Shown here one piece after another: positions 12,496 through 30,620 of a DNA stretch of 64,000 nt. Numbering within the stretch: the first letter of the stretch is position 1; every line of letters starts with the position of its first letter. A model generated the notes under the pieces. It was not told the DNA's origin, ran no database searches, and saw only the letters and a program-made list of their open reading frames with translations. The DNA is from Utricularia gibba. Lineage: Eukaryota > Streptophyta > Magnoliopsida > Lamiales > Lentibulariaceae. Position numbers and translations under genes: made by a program. The stretch covers positions 992,001 through 1,056,000 of the forward strand of contig NEEC01000017.1 in assembly GCA_002189035.1 (NCBI GenBank). The letters are read 5' to 3'.

Positions 12496-13762
12496 CTATC
12501 TAATGAGTCTAGGCTTCAAATCCTTCTTGGTGAGGAGATATCTCAATGCGGCATGGTCCGAATAGACTATCACTTTGACTCCTAACAAATAAGATCGAAA
12601 TTTCTCAAAGGCAAACACAATGGCCAGCAGCTCCTTTTCTATAGTGGTGTAGCTCTTTTGGGCATCATCAAGGCACTTGGACGCATAGTGCATCACACAT
12701 TAGTTCAAAAGGTAGACTCCAATTTGGAGCTTGGATAATGGGAGCTGAAACAAGCTTCTCTTTTAAAACAACAAAAGCATGCATGCATTTTTCATCAAAA
12801 TGAAACTCAACATCCTTATGCAACAAGGCACACAAAGGAGATGCAATTTTTGAAAAATCCTGAATAAATCTACGATAAAAACCCGCATGTCAAAGGAAAG
12901 AACGTGCATCTCTCACACAAGTGGGAAAAGGTAATTTTTGGATTACCTCAATCTTGGCCTTGTCAACCTCAATTCCCTTTTGGGAAACAACATATCCTAA
13001 AATGATACCTTGTTCTACCATGAAATGACATTTCTCATAATTCAAAACAAGGTTAGTTTCAACACAATGCTTCAAAATCAATGACAAGTTAGCAAGGCAT
13101 TCATCAAAGCTATTTCCATAAACCGTAAAGTCATCAATAAAAACCTCAATGATATTCTCAACATATTCAGAAAAAATACTAACCATGCATCTCTGAAATG
13201 TTGCTGGTGCATTGCAAAGTCCAAAAGATATTTTATGGTAAGCAAAAGTACCAAAAGAGCAAACGAAAACAACCTTAGATTGATCCTCAATAGCCACAGG
13301 TATTTGATGGAAACCGGAGTATCCATCCAAGCAGCAGTAGTGGCTCCTTCCAACAAGTCTTTCCAACATTTTGTTGATGAATGGACGTGGGTAGTGGTCC
13401 TTCTTGGTGGTTGTGTTCAATTTTTGGTAATCAACCCACATTCGCCAGCCATTTTTTACTCCGGTAGGCAGGAGTTCCCCTTGGTCATTGGCCATGACTG
13501 TGATATCTGTTTTCTTTGGGACAACCTGCACAGGGCTAACCCATTGACTATCATAAATATGATAGATTATACCTGCGGTCAACAACTTCAGAATCTCCTT
13601 TTTGACCAATCCAATCATAGGAGGTTTCAGTCTTCTTTGGGGTTGACGAATTGGTTTTGTTCCCTCCTCCAAATAGATACGGTGAGTACATATAGAGGGG
13701 TTTATTCCTTTGATATGTGCCAATGTCCACCCCAATTGCCTGTTTGCGCTCCTGGAGCACAC
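12496..13762 (-). pseudogene. Athila reverse transcriptase and RNase H remnant
   Basis: 12890-13762 encodes a nearly full RT domain with the Athila-like stretches LGWTLAHIKGI, WVSPVQVVPKK, FGTFAYHKISFGLCNAPATF and the catalytic FIDDF (the YxDD box of this lineage). 12496-12696 encodes RNase H with [21 protein letters not shown] and [10 protein letters not shown]. The gap between them contains stops and a frame change, so the joint enzyme is dead. Confidence 0.92.
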
Positions 13763-14029
13763 TCTTGAGTTTTTCCTCCTATTCTAGGGTTAGTGTACTA
13801 GAGATAATAACAGGTAAAGTCTCATTTTCACCAACAAATAAATACTTAAATGTTCAGGCAGTGTTTTAAACTCTAGTAATGGTGCATGAGTAACAGAAGG
13901 AATCAACTATTTCTCAAGAATTTTCAAACTCAAAAAAGCAACGTCTGAAAATTCAGGATTTTCAGGAAAATAATCAAGATAACCTAAAAGTTCGACATCG
14001 GAAAAAGAAATACGATCAGAATCAAAGTT

Positions 14030-15113
14030 TTATATAAGGCATTTGAGCAAGGGGTCTTGCTCATAGACCATCGCTAAGTGTCCTACATCTGTGTCAGATG
14101 TAGAAATGGAGCAAATCTCGTTAACTTGCTCTGGATACTGCATGGCTTTGTATAGGCTGAAGTCCAGCACCTGTTCATCGAACTGTAGAGAGATTGTGCC
14201 GGCTTGAACATCAATTTTGGTGCCTGCAATTGCCATCAATGGTCATCCCAAAATGATGGACTTCGAAATCATGGGATTTTCACTCTCCATGGGAATAAAT
14301 AAAAAGTCAGCAAAAAAAAATCAAATCCTGAACATGAACAAACACATTATAAACTCTACCATCAAGCTTCACATGTGATCTATCAGCTAGTTGACAAACA
14401 ACACTAGTAGGTTCAAGTTTATCTAGCTTAGATGCAAGGGAAAGATAGAGAGACCTAGGCATAACATTAACCGATGCTCCTAAATCACACATGACAACTG
14501 AAATTTTGGTCTCAACAATAGTAACATGTATGGAAAACATACCTGGATTCTTACACTTTCGTGAAAGCCTTCTCTGAATAATTGTTGAAATATTTTCAGT
14601 CAAGGGAATTACCTCTTCCACTTTTTCCTTCTTCTTGGGATCGCACAAATCCTTCAACATTTTTGCGTATTTTGGCACTTGATCAATCATGTCCAGCAAG
14701 GGAATGTTCATGTTAACCTTCTTCATCACCTCTATGAATGCCTTCAGTCCACGTTTATCCTTGCTTTTCCTTCGAAGTCTCATAGGAAAAGGTGGAATGA
14801 CTAGAGACTTGGAAAGATCAACTTCTTGCAGCTCCTTCTCCTTCACTTCTTCAGGTGGTGTCAGTACAACAGTGTTATGGACTAGAGAATCATCAGGATT
14901 CTCTAAAATAATCTCCTCATCCACATCATCATCATTTTCCAAGACTTCTAATTCTTTTTCTTCAGATCTGTCCACCTTAGTCATGAACAATGGGTAAGGT
15001 TTCGATAGATCCTTACCACTTCTTAAAGATATTGCGTTGATGTGTTCTAGGTTCTTCATTGGCTGGGATGGTAGTGTGCCTTGCATCTCCAGTCGGTTCA
15101 TGGCTAGTACCAA
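14030..15113 (-). pseudogene. Athila protease region remnant
   Basis: 14307-15113 is one open frame. It contains an acidic linker, the RLRRKSKDKR basic stretch, and the aspartic protease motif CDLGASVNVMP followed by VVCQLADRS. A continuation at 14030-14239 shows the inter-domain linker before RT, in another frame. The active-site Asp-x-Gly is present, but the frame ends early at 14307. Confidence 0.85.
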
Positions 15114-15219
15114 CTGGGTGATTTGAGTTTACATGCTTGTGATTCGTCCATCCATATCTTTTTGTGCGGCATGCATCTTGGTGGTGCTCTTAGCAAGGGA
15201 CTTCACCATGGACTCTAGA

Positions 15220-16530
15220 TTATGATTTGGCTGATAAGAAACAAGAAGTTGATCTGGAACTCCAGTGATTTTGCAAAGGTTGAGGTGGAGCAGTGAGAGT
15301 TTTCTGAGGAATAGCAGAAGGGTTCCCTAGTGATGGGGCTTGACCAGGAGGTACTGGTTGTCTCCAGTGGAAACCAGGGTGATCTCTTTTTGGCATTTGA
15401 TAGTTTCCGTAATTGTAGGTTCCTTCTTGATTCTGGTAGAATGCGTTCACCTCTTCTGTTGGCATCTCATGTATCATAGGTCCTGGATCAGAAAGATGAG
15501 AGGTTGAAGATCCTTGATACCTTCCTTGTTGTTGGAGAAGTGATTGGAAGTCAAGCTTCAAGGTATCACTCATAGTAGCAAGCTGAGCTAAAACTTCAGA
15601 CTTGTCCACTTCATACACTGATTTTACAGGCTGAGATATTACTCCAGGTGCTTAGTATGGGTGGTCATAACGACTGGAGCTAGAATAAGAATTGGCAGCC
15701 ATTTGCTCTATCAATCTTCGGACGTCAACGTTGTGGCGGTTCTCTAGTAATGACCCATTACAAGCGGCATCCATTTGTCCTTTGATCATGGGAGTCAGTC
15801 CTTCATAAAAATGTTGTAAAATTTGGCCTTCATTAAGTCCATGCTATGGGTAAGTGTTACAGATCTGGTTGAATCTATCATAATACTCCTGTAAATTCTC
15901 TCCTTCACTTTGTAACATGGTAGCTAAAGCTCTTCTTCCGGCGGAGGCTCTTCCTAGGAGCGTATATTGATCAAGAAATTTCTAAACTATTTGTTCCCAG
16001 GTTGCAATAGAGGAAGGTGGCAATCCATACAGCCACTCCAAGGCTCGCTCAGTGAGACTGAAAGGGAAGACCCGCAACTTGACTTGGTTCTCCATGGCAC
16101 CTTTTGGGCACAAGCCGTGTGTAACTCTCTAACATGACGATTTGGGTCGTCATTCTCTCTCTCAGCGAACTTAGGAAGTGTCTGGAACATATATGGGCAA
16201 AGCTCAAAGTCCTCTTCCGCTTCAAAGATGATACAAAGTGGTTGGTCAGCATGGTTGGCAGTGATTTCCTCTTTTATGGTACTTAGTGTTGGGTCATGAT
16301 TAGTGATGGGCAGAACTAGAAAAAATTGCGGATGTTGTTGCTCCTATTCTCCTGCATTGTGGGGACTCTAGTAGGTGCTTGAGCAACCATTTCTTCTTCA
16401 ATAGATGAATTGAAATTTAATTCTTGCTTTTTCGCTAGAAATGTGCACTCAATCTCCGGATCAAAGAGGCACAAGATTTCTCGATAGGATCTCAAGCTTT
16501 GGTGACCCTTTGGTGGAGCTGAATGCATAA
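15220..16530 (-). pseudogene. Athila gag remnant
   Basis: Frame fragments in order (right to left) are: an N-terminal segment starting near SAPPKGHQSL; a retrotransposon-gag core spread over at least two frames (15987-16252); further core sequence at 15640-15980 containing several stops; and a Gln/Pro-rich C-terminal segment (15220-15618). The core reads as Gag only when frames are switched, so gag is inactive. Confidence 0.8.
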
Positions 16531-16641
16531 AAATAAAGAAAAACAACAGCAAAACATAAACGAAAGAAAAACAAGAAGAAAGATAGAAAAAGAAAACAAA
16601 AAGAAAAATTATACACAACAGGAAACACAAAAATACACAAC

Positions 16642-16659
16642 TCCCCGGCAACTGCGCTA
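16642..16659 (-). other. Athila primer-binding site (tRNA-Asp type)
   Basis: On the minus strand TAGCGCAGTTGCCGGGGA lies six bases inside the 5' LTR border. It matches the tRNA-Asp complement known for Athila elements with two differences. It orients the element and supports the family call. Confidence 0.85.
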
Positions 16660-16665
16660 AAAATT

Positions 16666-19160
16666 TGTTGCGTGTCATTTCCTCAGCAAATTTTAAATAT
16701 GTAAAACGTAAAACACAAAAGAACGTAGTATGATTATCGATCTATGCGAGTTGAGTTTTGCAAAAAGTGTTTTGTAGGAAACTTTTACAAATTGTCACGG
16801 ATTTGAGAAGAGGGTTTTTGAAGTACAAGAAATAAAGATACAACCTAAGTAATGGACCTTGACTACGGGACATAGTTCCTAGGAATGAGATTCCACATCC
16901 TTCCTCCGTCTATCCTTGCCTCGGCTTTCACTGATTCCTTCCAAATAGCTAGTTATAGGAGCAAGGAATTGCCTACTCTCCCTTACACTCTGCTCGACAA
17001 GGAGGCACGAGAATAGCCTCATGTGATTCCCCCTTGGATGATTAAGAAGACAAGAGGATTGCCGTCAATTGCCTTCAAAACCGAATTGTGCGCGTGTGCC
17101 TAGCTGTTGCCAATGACCAGTGGCGAGCATGAGGTCACTACTCGTCCACTGTCGCGGTACCTTGGTCACAAACAATTCGCTACTTCCCTCAAACCGGTAG
17201 GGTTGGAGTTGATGCTCTTCACCTTGCTCTTCATCAAAATCCGCAATAAGTGGCCGGCTACTCATGGATCATGACTGATAACACCATTTTTGTTGTGTTT
17301 TTATATATGTTTTTAAGTGTGTTTTGTAGGGTTCAATGTTGCTTAGGGTGCTAAAATGTCTTCTTTTGTGCATTCAGTCTGTTAAAATGTGTTTATTGTG
17401 AAAATAGGCTCAATTGGCAACAATTGAGCCGAAAATTCTAATATTTCGTCTAGTATGTGTTTTAAGTCTTACCAGGGTAAGAGCTAGTACTGCAGCAACG
17501 TACTTTCCGCCGAAAGTAGCCGCCCTTCTGAAGAGATAAGATATGGAGTAGAGATCTCCCTTCTAGAAGACTGAGGAAAGGACAATACTACCCTTAATTT
17601 TGAGGTGCAAAAGGAAAAAGGAAGGGAGAGAAGAAGGGAAGTACACTGTGCACGTAGAGTGCACAGATAGCGAACAGGAGCAAGCAGGAGCGAGGAGAAC
17701 GTTGTTTCTCCGGCGAAAGTCTCTGGCGACCTCCAGATCTGCGTGTCTACACCACCGTTCCGGCCAGAACTTCGATTTCCAACAGATCTCCAGCCCACAT
17801 AAGCATCCTGCAACTTTTATTTATAGATTTCTGCACTCCCTTTTCTACGTGAACTTGCTACTGTTATTGCCGTCGTTTTTATGCTTTCTGTTGCTTTTCG
17901 ATACCTTACTGTGAACGGGAAACTCATTGTAGACCTTGCCTTAGTTTATAAACATGTTTCTGTTTAAGCTTTTCATGTATGCCTTTAAGTTTAACGCGCT
18001 TTTACTGTTCTTGCGAACCATGCTCTGTTTCTGCAAACTATTACTCTATTTTCAAGGGTTCCAAGCTGGGTTTAAGCCTAAGGGCTCTCTTGAGTGACAC
18101 AAGAGCTAGACCCTGGTGTAAAACCCAGCCAAATTACTTTTATTTTATGCTTCATGCACCTTCATGTTAATTGCAGTCTCTCTTCATCCTTGCAACTCGT
18201 TTATTCCAGTAACTGTTATTTTACGTCTTACCCGCATTAGACTTAAATCCCAGAAAACCCCCCTGTTTCCAGTAAATATGTTAAACTTCAGAAAATTGCA
18301 ACCATTCCCTATGGATTCGACCCTTGCTTGCCACACTACATTAATTCTTGTGATTTGTGTAGTATAATAGCTCGGTTTATAAATTTCTTTTGATGCGTTG
18401 AATGTGCTAAACCGCGACATTTAGCAACCCATTCCAACGTTCATCAATGACTAGGAGTCGTTATAGAAAAACTGCAAAAAGACGCATAGAAGTATGCAAA
18501 ATCCGGATTGAATTCAGAGAAAAACCAAGTGGAATGCTCAAGACTTGGAAGGAAACTTCATCTACTCCCAAAAACTAAAGGGTTTTAGCCACACACTGCC
18601 ATGGAAACAGAAACGAATATGGAAGCTAAGTGTTCTTTGTCCCTTAGAGGAGAGGAAGAACCTAAAAGTTCTAAGTACCAAGACAAGTGCAAAAAGGTTC
18701 AAAAGTTCCGAAAATAAATGTTCCAAGTTGTTTTTATATCACTCTCCACGTGCATTAACTTCTTATGAGCCCCTTCCCATCATTCCTTTTGTATTTCGTG
18801 TGCCACCAGCTTTCCATTGCGTGCAAGTTAGCATCCAATCATTTCTGCAGACTTTGACATACTGTAAGTCAAGGACCTTTACTAGTGTTAGTGTTCCATC
18901 CACAATCATTCCAAGTCACGTGCAAGGCATGAAAAGTCAGAGTCTGACCACCTGCAATACTCATGCCACACTCCACGACTGCCTCCTGACATATCTTAGT
19001 CAGAGTGCACGAAAAAGATAGAGAAAATATATACAAAATAGAAAAATAGGATTTTTCTAAGAAAATCAATTAATTATCAATATAATTCCTAATTAGATGA
19101 CTTAACACTAGATTAATACATAATAATACCTAATAATAAACTAGAAAATGACACTTAACA
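16666..19160 (-). repeat. Athila 5' LTR (right copy), split by a solo LTR
   Basis: The LTR sequence runs 16666-17275, is interrupted by an 1171-bp solo LTR plus a 5-bp duplication, and resumes at 18452-19160. Without the insertion it is about 1.32 kb and pairs with 6917-8221. Confidence 0.93.
17276..18446. mobile_element. Solo LTR of a third Gypsy-like element inside the Athila LTR
   Basis: The block starts TGATAACACC, ends TTCATCA and is flanked by atgac on both sides (17271-17275 and 18447-18451). The corresponding position in the left Athila LTR is empty. It has no internal coding region, so it is a solo LTR left by recombination between two LTRs. A stretch near 18308-18324 (CCCTATGGATTCGACCC) resembles a conserved motif of Athila/Tat LTR ends, which suggests Gypsy origin; the family is not proven. 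Confidence 0.9.
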
Positions 19161-19165
19161 GTTTA

Positions 19166-20153
19166 TGATCCAATATTCTTCTAGGGGAACAATATTGGAT
19201 TCTATAGTCAAAAGTATCAATACTTCCTCTTGGTTAGCGTTTCCCAGCATCCTTTGACTGGAGCTATAGGCATGCTTGGGTAGAACCAGAATTTCTTCTT
19301 CAGCTTCAGTGGTAAAGGCAGCATCCTCTCTTTTGAATTTGTTTTTATTGTTATCATCCCTGTCATATTGTTGGGTGTGCAGCCAATATCTGCATTGACT
19401 CTTGAGATACCCCAGTTTTTTGCTATAGAAACAGGACCTGGTTTCCTTTTGTGCATCTCTCTTTGATTCTGAGGGTTGTTCTATGCAGTTCTAGCCCTTT
19501 TGTTTTGATTCCTTCTTGAATCTACTATGGCCTTTGTATCTGGTGTTTCCTTTGTGCTCCGTGACCACTAGTGTTCCCTTGGAGGTTGATCCATTTGAGA
19601 GACACCATTGTTCTTCTTGCAGGAGAGCATTTGCCACTCTGTCAAACTCTAATTTGTCCAGGAAATTGTTGTTGAGAGTGATCACCATTGTCTCCCAACT
19701 TGGTGGTAGAGTGTCCAGGAGTTTGATAGCTTGTGTTTCATCATCAAAAGACATACCAGCAGCTATCATGCAATCTGCAATTTCCTGGAAATTACTGAGA
19801 TGTTCAGCCATTGAACCTCCATCTTTGAACTTCAGGTTGGACAACCTTTTATCCAGCATTATTTTGTTTTGAGGGTTGTTTGGTTGATAAATTTCCTCCA
19901 ATTTATTCCACAGCAGCTGGGCGTCTTCAAACTTTGAGATCCTATGTTGAATAGTTCTCTCAACATGTAGTAGTATGCGATGCTACTTTCAAGTGCAAGT
20001 CATTCCAGTCATCAGCTTGAAATTTTGCTGGTTTGGTTTTCCCCAACACCAAGGTTTCCAGAGGTCCTTGCAAACAAGAAGATACTTCATTGTGGATTTC
20101 CATGTGGCATAGTTCTGGGAGTTCAGTTTAAGCACAGACACTGAATCCTCCAT
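19166..20153 (-). pseudogene. Copia gag remnant
   Basis: The gag frame would start at 20153 (MEDSVSVLKLNSQNYATWK, typical of Copia Gag). It changes frame near 19950-19900, then shows the UBN2-type Gag core with LDTLPPSWETMV (19491-19901). A degenerate zinc knuckle follows in another frame near 19390-19450 (CFYSKKLGYLKSQC in place of CxxCxxxxHxxxxC). The segment stops at the Athila insertion. Confidence 0.88.
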
Positions 20154-20307
20154 TTCCAATTGAAGAGTCGTAGCCTTAATCAGACAAGACTTAGCGTATC
20201 AGAAAGGTTTAAGAAGACCAGCAGCATGTTTATGGCCAAGAAACTGGAGTATATGGTGGCAGAAAATAGCAGCAGATCAGAATTTATCCCAAGAACATGC
20301 AACTGAA

Positions 20308-20319
20308 GCTCTGATACCA
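20308..20319 (-). other. Copia primer-binding site (initiator tRNA-Met)
   Basis: TGGTATCAGAGC on the minus strand, three bases inside the 5' LTR, is the standard plant Copia primer site complementary to initiator tRNA-Met. Confidence 0.93.
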
Positions 20320-20322
20320 GTT

Positions 20323-20801
20323 TGTTGCGAATTTCGTGACCAATTATCTTGTTAGCACAATCAAATGAGCAAAACAGAAAACTAAGAACCCAGAAATTTT
20401 AATGTGGAAAACCAAAAGAGGTAAAAACCACGGGTGCTCATCACACCAGACCGAAATCGCTTCACTAGTCAGCAAGATTCGTTTACAGGAGCAAAACAGC
20501 TCCAAGAAAACAGGCTTTACCGGCCAGATGTTCTTCTCTCGAAAAATGGGATGTAGTCATCGCCTTCTCCGTTTACAGGCTGGAGGTATGTCCAGGTGGG
20601 GGACAATTCGATCGCCGATCAAGAATTCTCAGCTGCTGAACTCCTGCTGCCCTCTTGCGACAAAAACTGCCATCAACGGTCACACCCCTAGAGCAGATTT
20701 ATATTATCATTGTTTGGGCTTTAATGCTTAAACTTAAGCTAGATTTGGGCCAAGACAATTGATCTCCAGCTCATTTGGGCTTGTGATATGTCAGCCCAAC
20801 A
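20323..20801 (-). repeat. Copia 5' LTR (right copy)
   Basis: 479 bp, bounded TG...CA, paired with 3362-3829 and followed by the cgcga duplication. Confidence 0.95.
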
Positions 20802-20806
20802 CGCGA

Positions 20807-21566
20807 GAGTGCAAATAGCTTCTTTAATTATGCATGTATATCTTGCATTTGGTATAATAAATTGTCTTTTGCATAACACTTCATAATATTTTAAATAATT
20901 ATTTTACAATGTCAACTTTGTATTTTCAATTGAATTGTCCATGCCATTTCGTTTACCTATGTGCAAGATGCGACTCAAATTTCTGAATTTGAAACATGTC
21001 ATTTTGATCTATAACTTTTACATCAAATTAAAAATTCATGATAGAAATGCGATAGCTTCATCAAGTTAAAACTTTTTGAAAAATATTTATTTGTAATAAT
21101 TGAAAATTTTTTTCTATTAATTTTACAATATCCCTAATGATTTATCTCATTCTCAAAATTTGTCATTACCAAAATATTTTAATTATGCATTTGATATTTG
21201 TTGTATATTTCTCCATATTTGAATGGAATAAAATTTTTCTCTTGATAGGTTAAAAAACTATCTCAATCAAGGAATGATTGTACATAATATGAAAGGAGTT
21301 ATAATTTCAAAACGATGATGATATTTCTTTTTAAATAGATAAAAATGATTATTCAAGATAAAAAATATTAATAAACGAAAAAATTATTGAAAATCAAGAA
21401 TTCAGAAATAAAAAATATTTAGAAATGAAGAATCGTATCATAAATAAATATTTTTATTAAAATTATTTCTGAATTAATTTTTGTAACTTGCATATCCAAC
21501 CATGCTTTTGAAAATACAAGGTGATGTATTCAGGATTCACGTTGAGGTACACAGACATGGCTTCCC
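20807..21566. other. AT-rich spacer with a hairpin, downstream of the MDHAR gene
   Basis: No gene is seen. A 13-bp perfect inverted repeat (21399-21411 and 21463-21475) lies about 90 bases past the MDHAR stop codon and may be in its 3' UTR or be a small degenerate element. Confidence 0.6.
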
Positions 21567-28876
<7,310 letters not shown>

Positions 28877-29310
28877 GCCCTCTCTCCAACCTTGATCGTG
28901 GCGGAATCCTTGTGAAATTGAGTGGGCAACAGGATTGGCACAACTGGTTTTTGGGAAGATTGCCGCATTTACCCTCCTCTTTTGCCTGGCCTTTCCATAC
29001 CAGTTCCGTGTGCATTTTGTTGCCGATGATCTGTTCGCATCTGCATCTCGCACACCCTTGTGCCTTACTGCCGCTGTTGCTCTCTCATTGGATTCCCCAT
29101 CAATTTTTTCCCCTAGTATCGGGTGTCATCATGTGTTCTTTGATCAACATTTTTCTTGAAATTGGGAGTGATGAACACGATTCGATGGAAAATCCGTATG
29201 ACAAAACATGCAGTTAGCCTAACATCGTCGCAGTTAGCAGATGCAAACAACAAAAGTCCTGTTGCCAAAAAAGCAAGGGATAAGGAATGAGGATCAGGTA
29301 GGCGGCTAAC
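28877..29310. other. Convergent 3' UTR region between helicase and TMEM18 genes
   Basis: 434 bases between two stop codons that face each other. It probably holds both 3' UTRs. No other feature is recognised. Confidence 0.6.
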
Positions 29311-30146
29311 TCACTCGTCTTTCTTACTAGCTGCTCTCGCACGATGCCTCAGCTCAGCTTTCTTCCATTTCACAATTAGATAACACAGCGAAAACAACGA
29401 GTTCACCTGCAGAAAAGGGAGCATGATTCTTCTACAGATGCGAACTGAGAAAAACAGAAGAGAAGAATGCGAGCCCACCAATATCACTATCGCAATCACC
29501 AGGAGTGGGCCTGACCAAAGCACCGAGAGGAAAACGCCGTTGGGGTCAAAATAATTCTGGCCTGCAAAACTTTTCCAGTTTCTGGCTAGCAGATGGTTCA
29601 GCCTCTCAGCGAGGTACACTCCTCCAACTGCACAGTTGTTTGTGAAATGAGAATGAATAAAACTAACTCCACAAACTCATACTTGCACTCAAGGTTGAGT
29701 TTCCACTGAAATACTAAGCGAAGGGAGCATACGCGCAAGAAGGAACAAGCACATCTGAAAGTTCATGTGCTTCCTCGACAGTAAAGCTACCACCAGAAAC
29801 AACGCGTGGAAGGAAAGCAGGCTTAACAACCAAGGCTCCTGCAGTCACAGCATCACACGCTTCATAACTTCCATCAATAGAGTAACGGCCAGCAACGCCA
29901 TTTGTCTTAATTTATGCGAATCAAAACAAAACCGCACACAAAATCTCAATTCTGGTTTCTGATCACCCCGAAGAGTAAACTAGAATTAGAAAAAGAGACA
30001 ACTACCTTCCAGTTAACCGCGTGGTAGAATCCCATGAAATTTTCATAGGCGGGTTTCAGTCCAGAACGCAGTTCTACCGTGAGGTTTCCGACAAGATCTG
30101 CCATCAGATCCATGTGTGCGTTTAATGCAGACTGAATCTCCTCCAT
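29311..30146 (-). CDS. TMEM18 family membrane protein
   Basis: Plant homolog of transmembrane protein 18, a small nuclear-envelope/ER protein with three membrane spans. Exons: 30146-30006, 29838-29733, 29627-29479, 29406-29311; the joined frame is 163 residues, the normal plant length. Family features visible: the N-terminal amphipathic segment MEEIQSALNAHMDLM, the FMGFYHAVNWKEPW loop, the NYFDPNGVFLSVLWSGPLL segment and a basic C-terminus (KWKKAELRHRARAASKKDE). An upstream in-frame ATG at 30242 exists, but the family starts at MEEI. It shares a 474-bp head-to-head promoter with the FLOE-type gene. The cellular role in plants is not established. Confidence 0.92.
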
Positions 30147-30620
30147 CCTTCTAGCTTTCCACGAATTGTGCTGCACTCCGTGATTTGTAAGTTTTGGAAA
30201 CCAGGAACGCAACCGCAATGCGGAGTCAAGGTATGCTAGCAATAAGTGGAATTCTCACCTCGTGATTCACGATCGCATAAGGAAGATGACTTCGGGTATC
30301 TCACAGAGACCGACCTGCCTGCACTCCCCGCGGTGAGCCTGTGAGGGCGAAGCGAAGAAGCTCTCCCATAAGCTGTATCCATTGGGCCGAATGCCGAACT
30401 TGTACAGTTGTGTAAATTGGGCGTTGGGCCGAACCTAAAATGGGCTGTACGGACATTCCGCCCAAAGTCATTTGGACGCTGTCGCGTGACTTGACTGACG
30501 TGACTTCCTCGGCTGACCCTCCAAAGAAGAAATAACCGACCGATGCATTTCCTTATAATAAGCTGAAAATCGAATCATTTCTCCGATTTCCGAATTCTGA
30601 TCTTCGATTGGGGTTTTCAG
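30147..30620. promoter_or_regulatory. Bidirectional promoter with three site II (TGGGCY) motifs
   Basis: TGGGCC at 30383-30388 and 30425-30430 and TGGGCT at 30441-30446 lie between two divergent start codons. TGGGCY (site II) elements bind TCP factors and mark plant housekeeping promoters. No clear TATA box was seen. Confidence 0.6.

Larger units (their letters stand above)
6917..19160 (-). mobile_element. Athila-type Ty3/Gypsy retrotransposon nested in the Copia element
   Basis: LTRs at 6917-8221 and 16666-19160 flank an internal region on the minus strand with degenerate gag, protease (DLGAS motif), reverse transcriptase, RNase H, integrase and an extra ORF3/env-like region between pol and the 3' LTR. 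The primer-binding site (16642-16659) matches the tRNA-Asp type used by Athila elements with two mismatches. Without the solo LTR inserted in its right LTR it is about 11 kb, within the usual Athila range. Stops and frame breaks occur in every gene. The domain order, primer site and ORF3 together support Athila rather than Tat or CRM. Confidence 0.93.
3362..20801 (-). mobile_element. Copia LTR retrotransposon (Tork/TNT1-like), interrupted by an Athila element
   Basis: This is a complete but dead Copia element on the minus strand. It has two LTRs that start TG and end CA (3362-3829 and 20323-20801), an initiator-tRNA-Met type primer-binding site at 20308-20319, a purine-rich tract next to the left LTR, and the domain order Gag, protease, integrase, reverse transcriptase, RNase H. 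Without the inserted Gypsy element it is about 5.2 kb, a normal Copia length. The RT motif YVDDM and the general resemblance to tobacco TNT1-type polyproteins suggest the Tork lineage. Stops and frame breaks in gag and pol rule out self-mobilisation. The flanking cgcga duplication is intact, so the borders are firm; the lineage call is from memory of family motifs. Confidence 0.95.
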
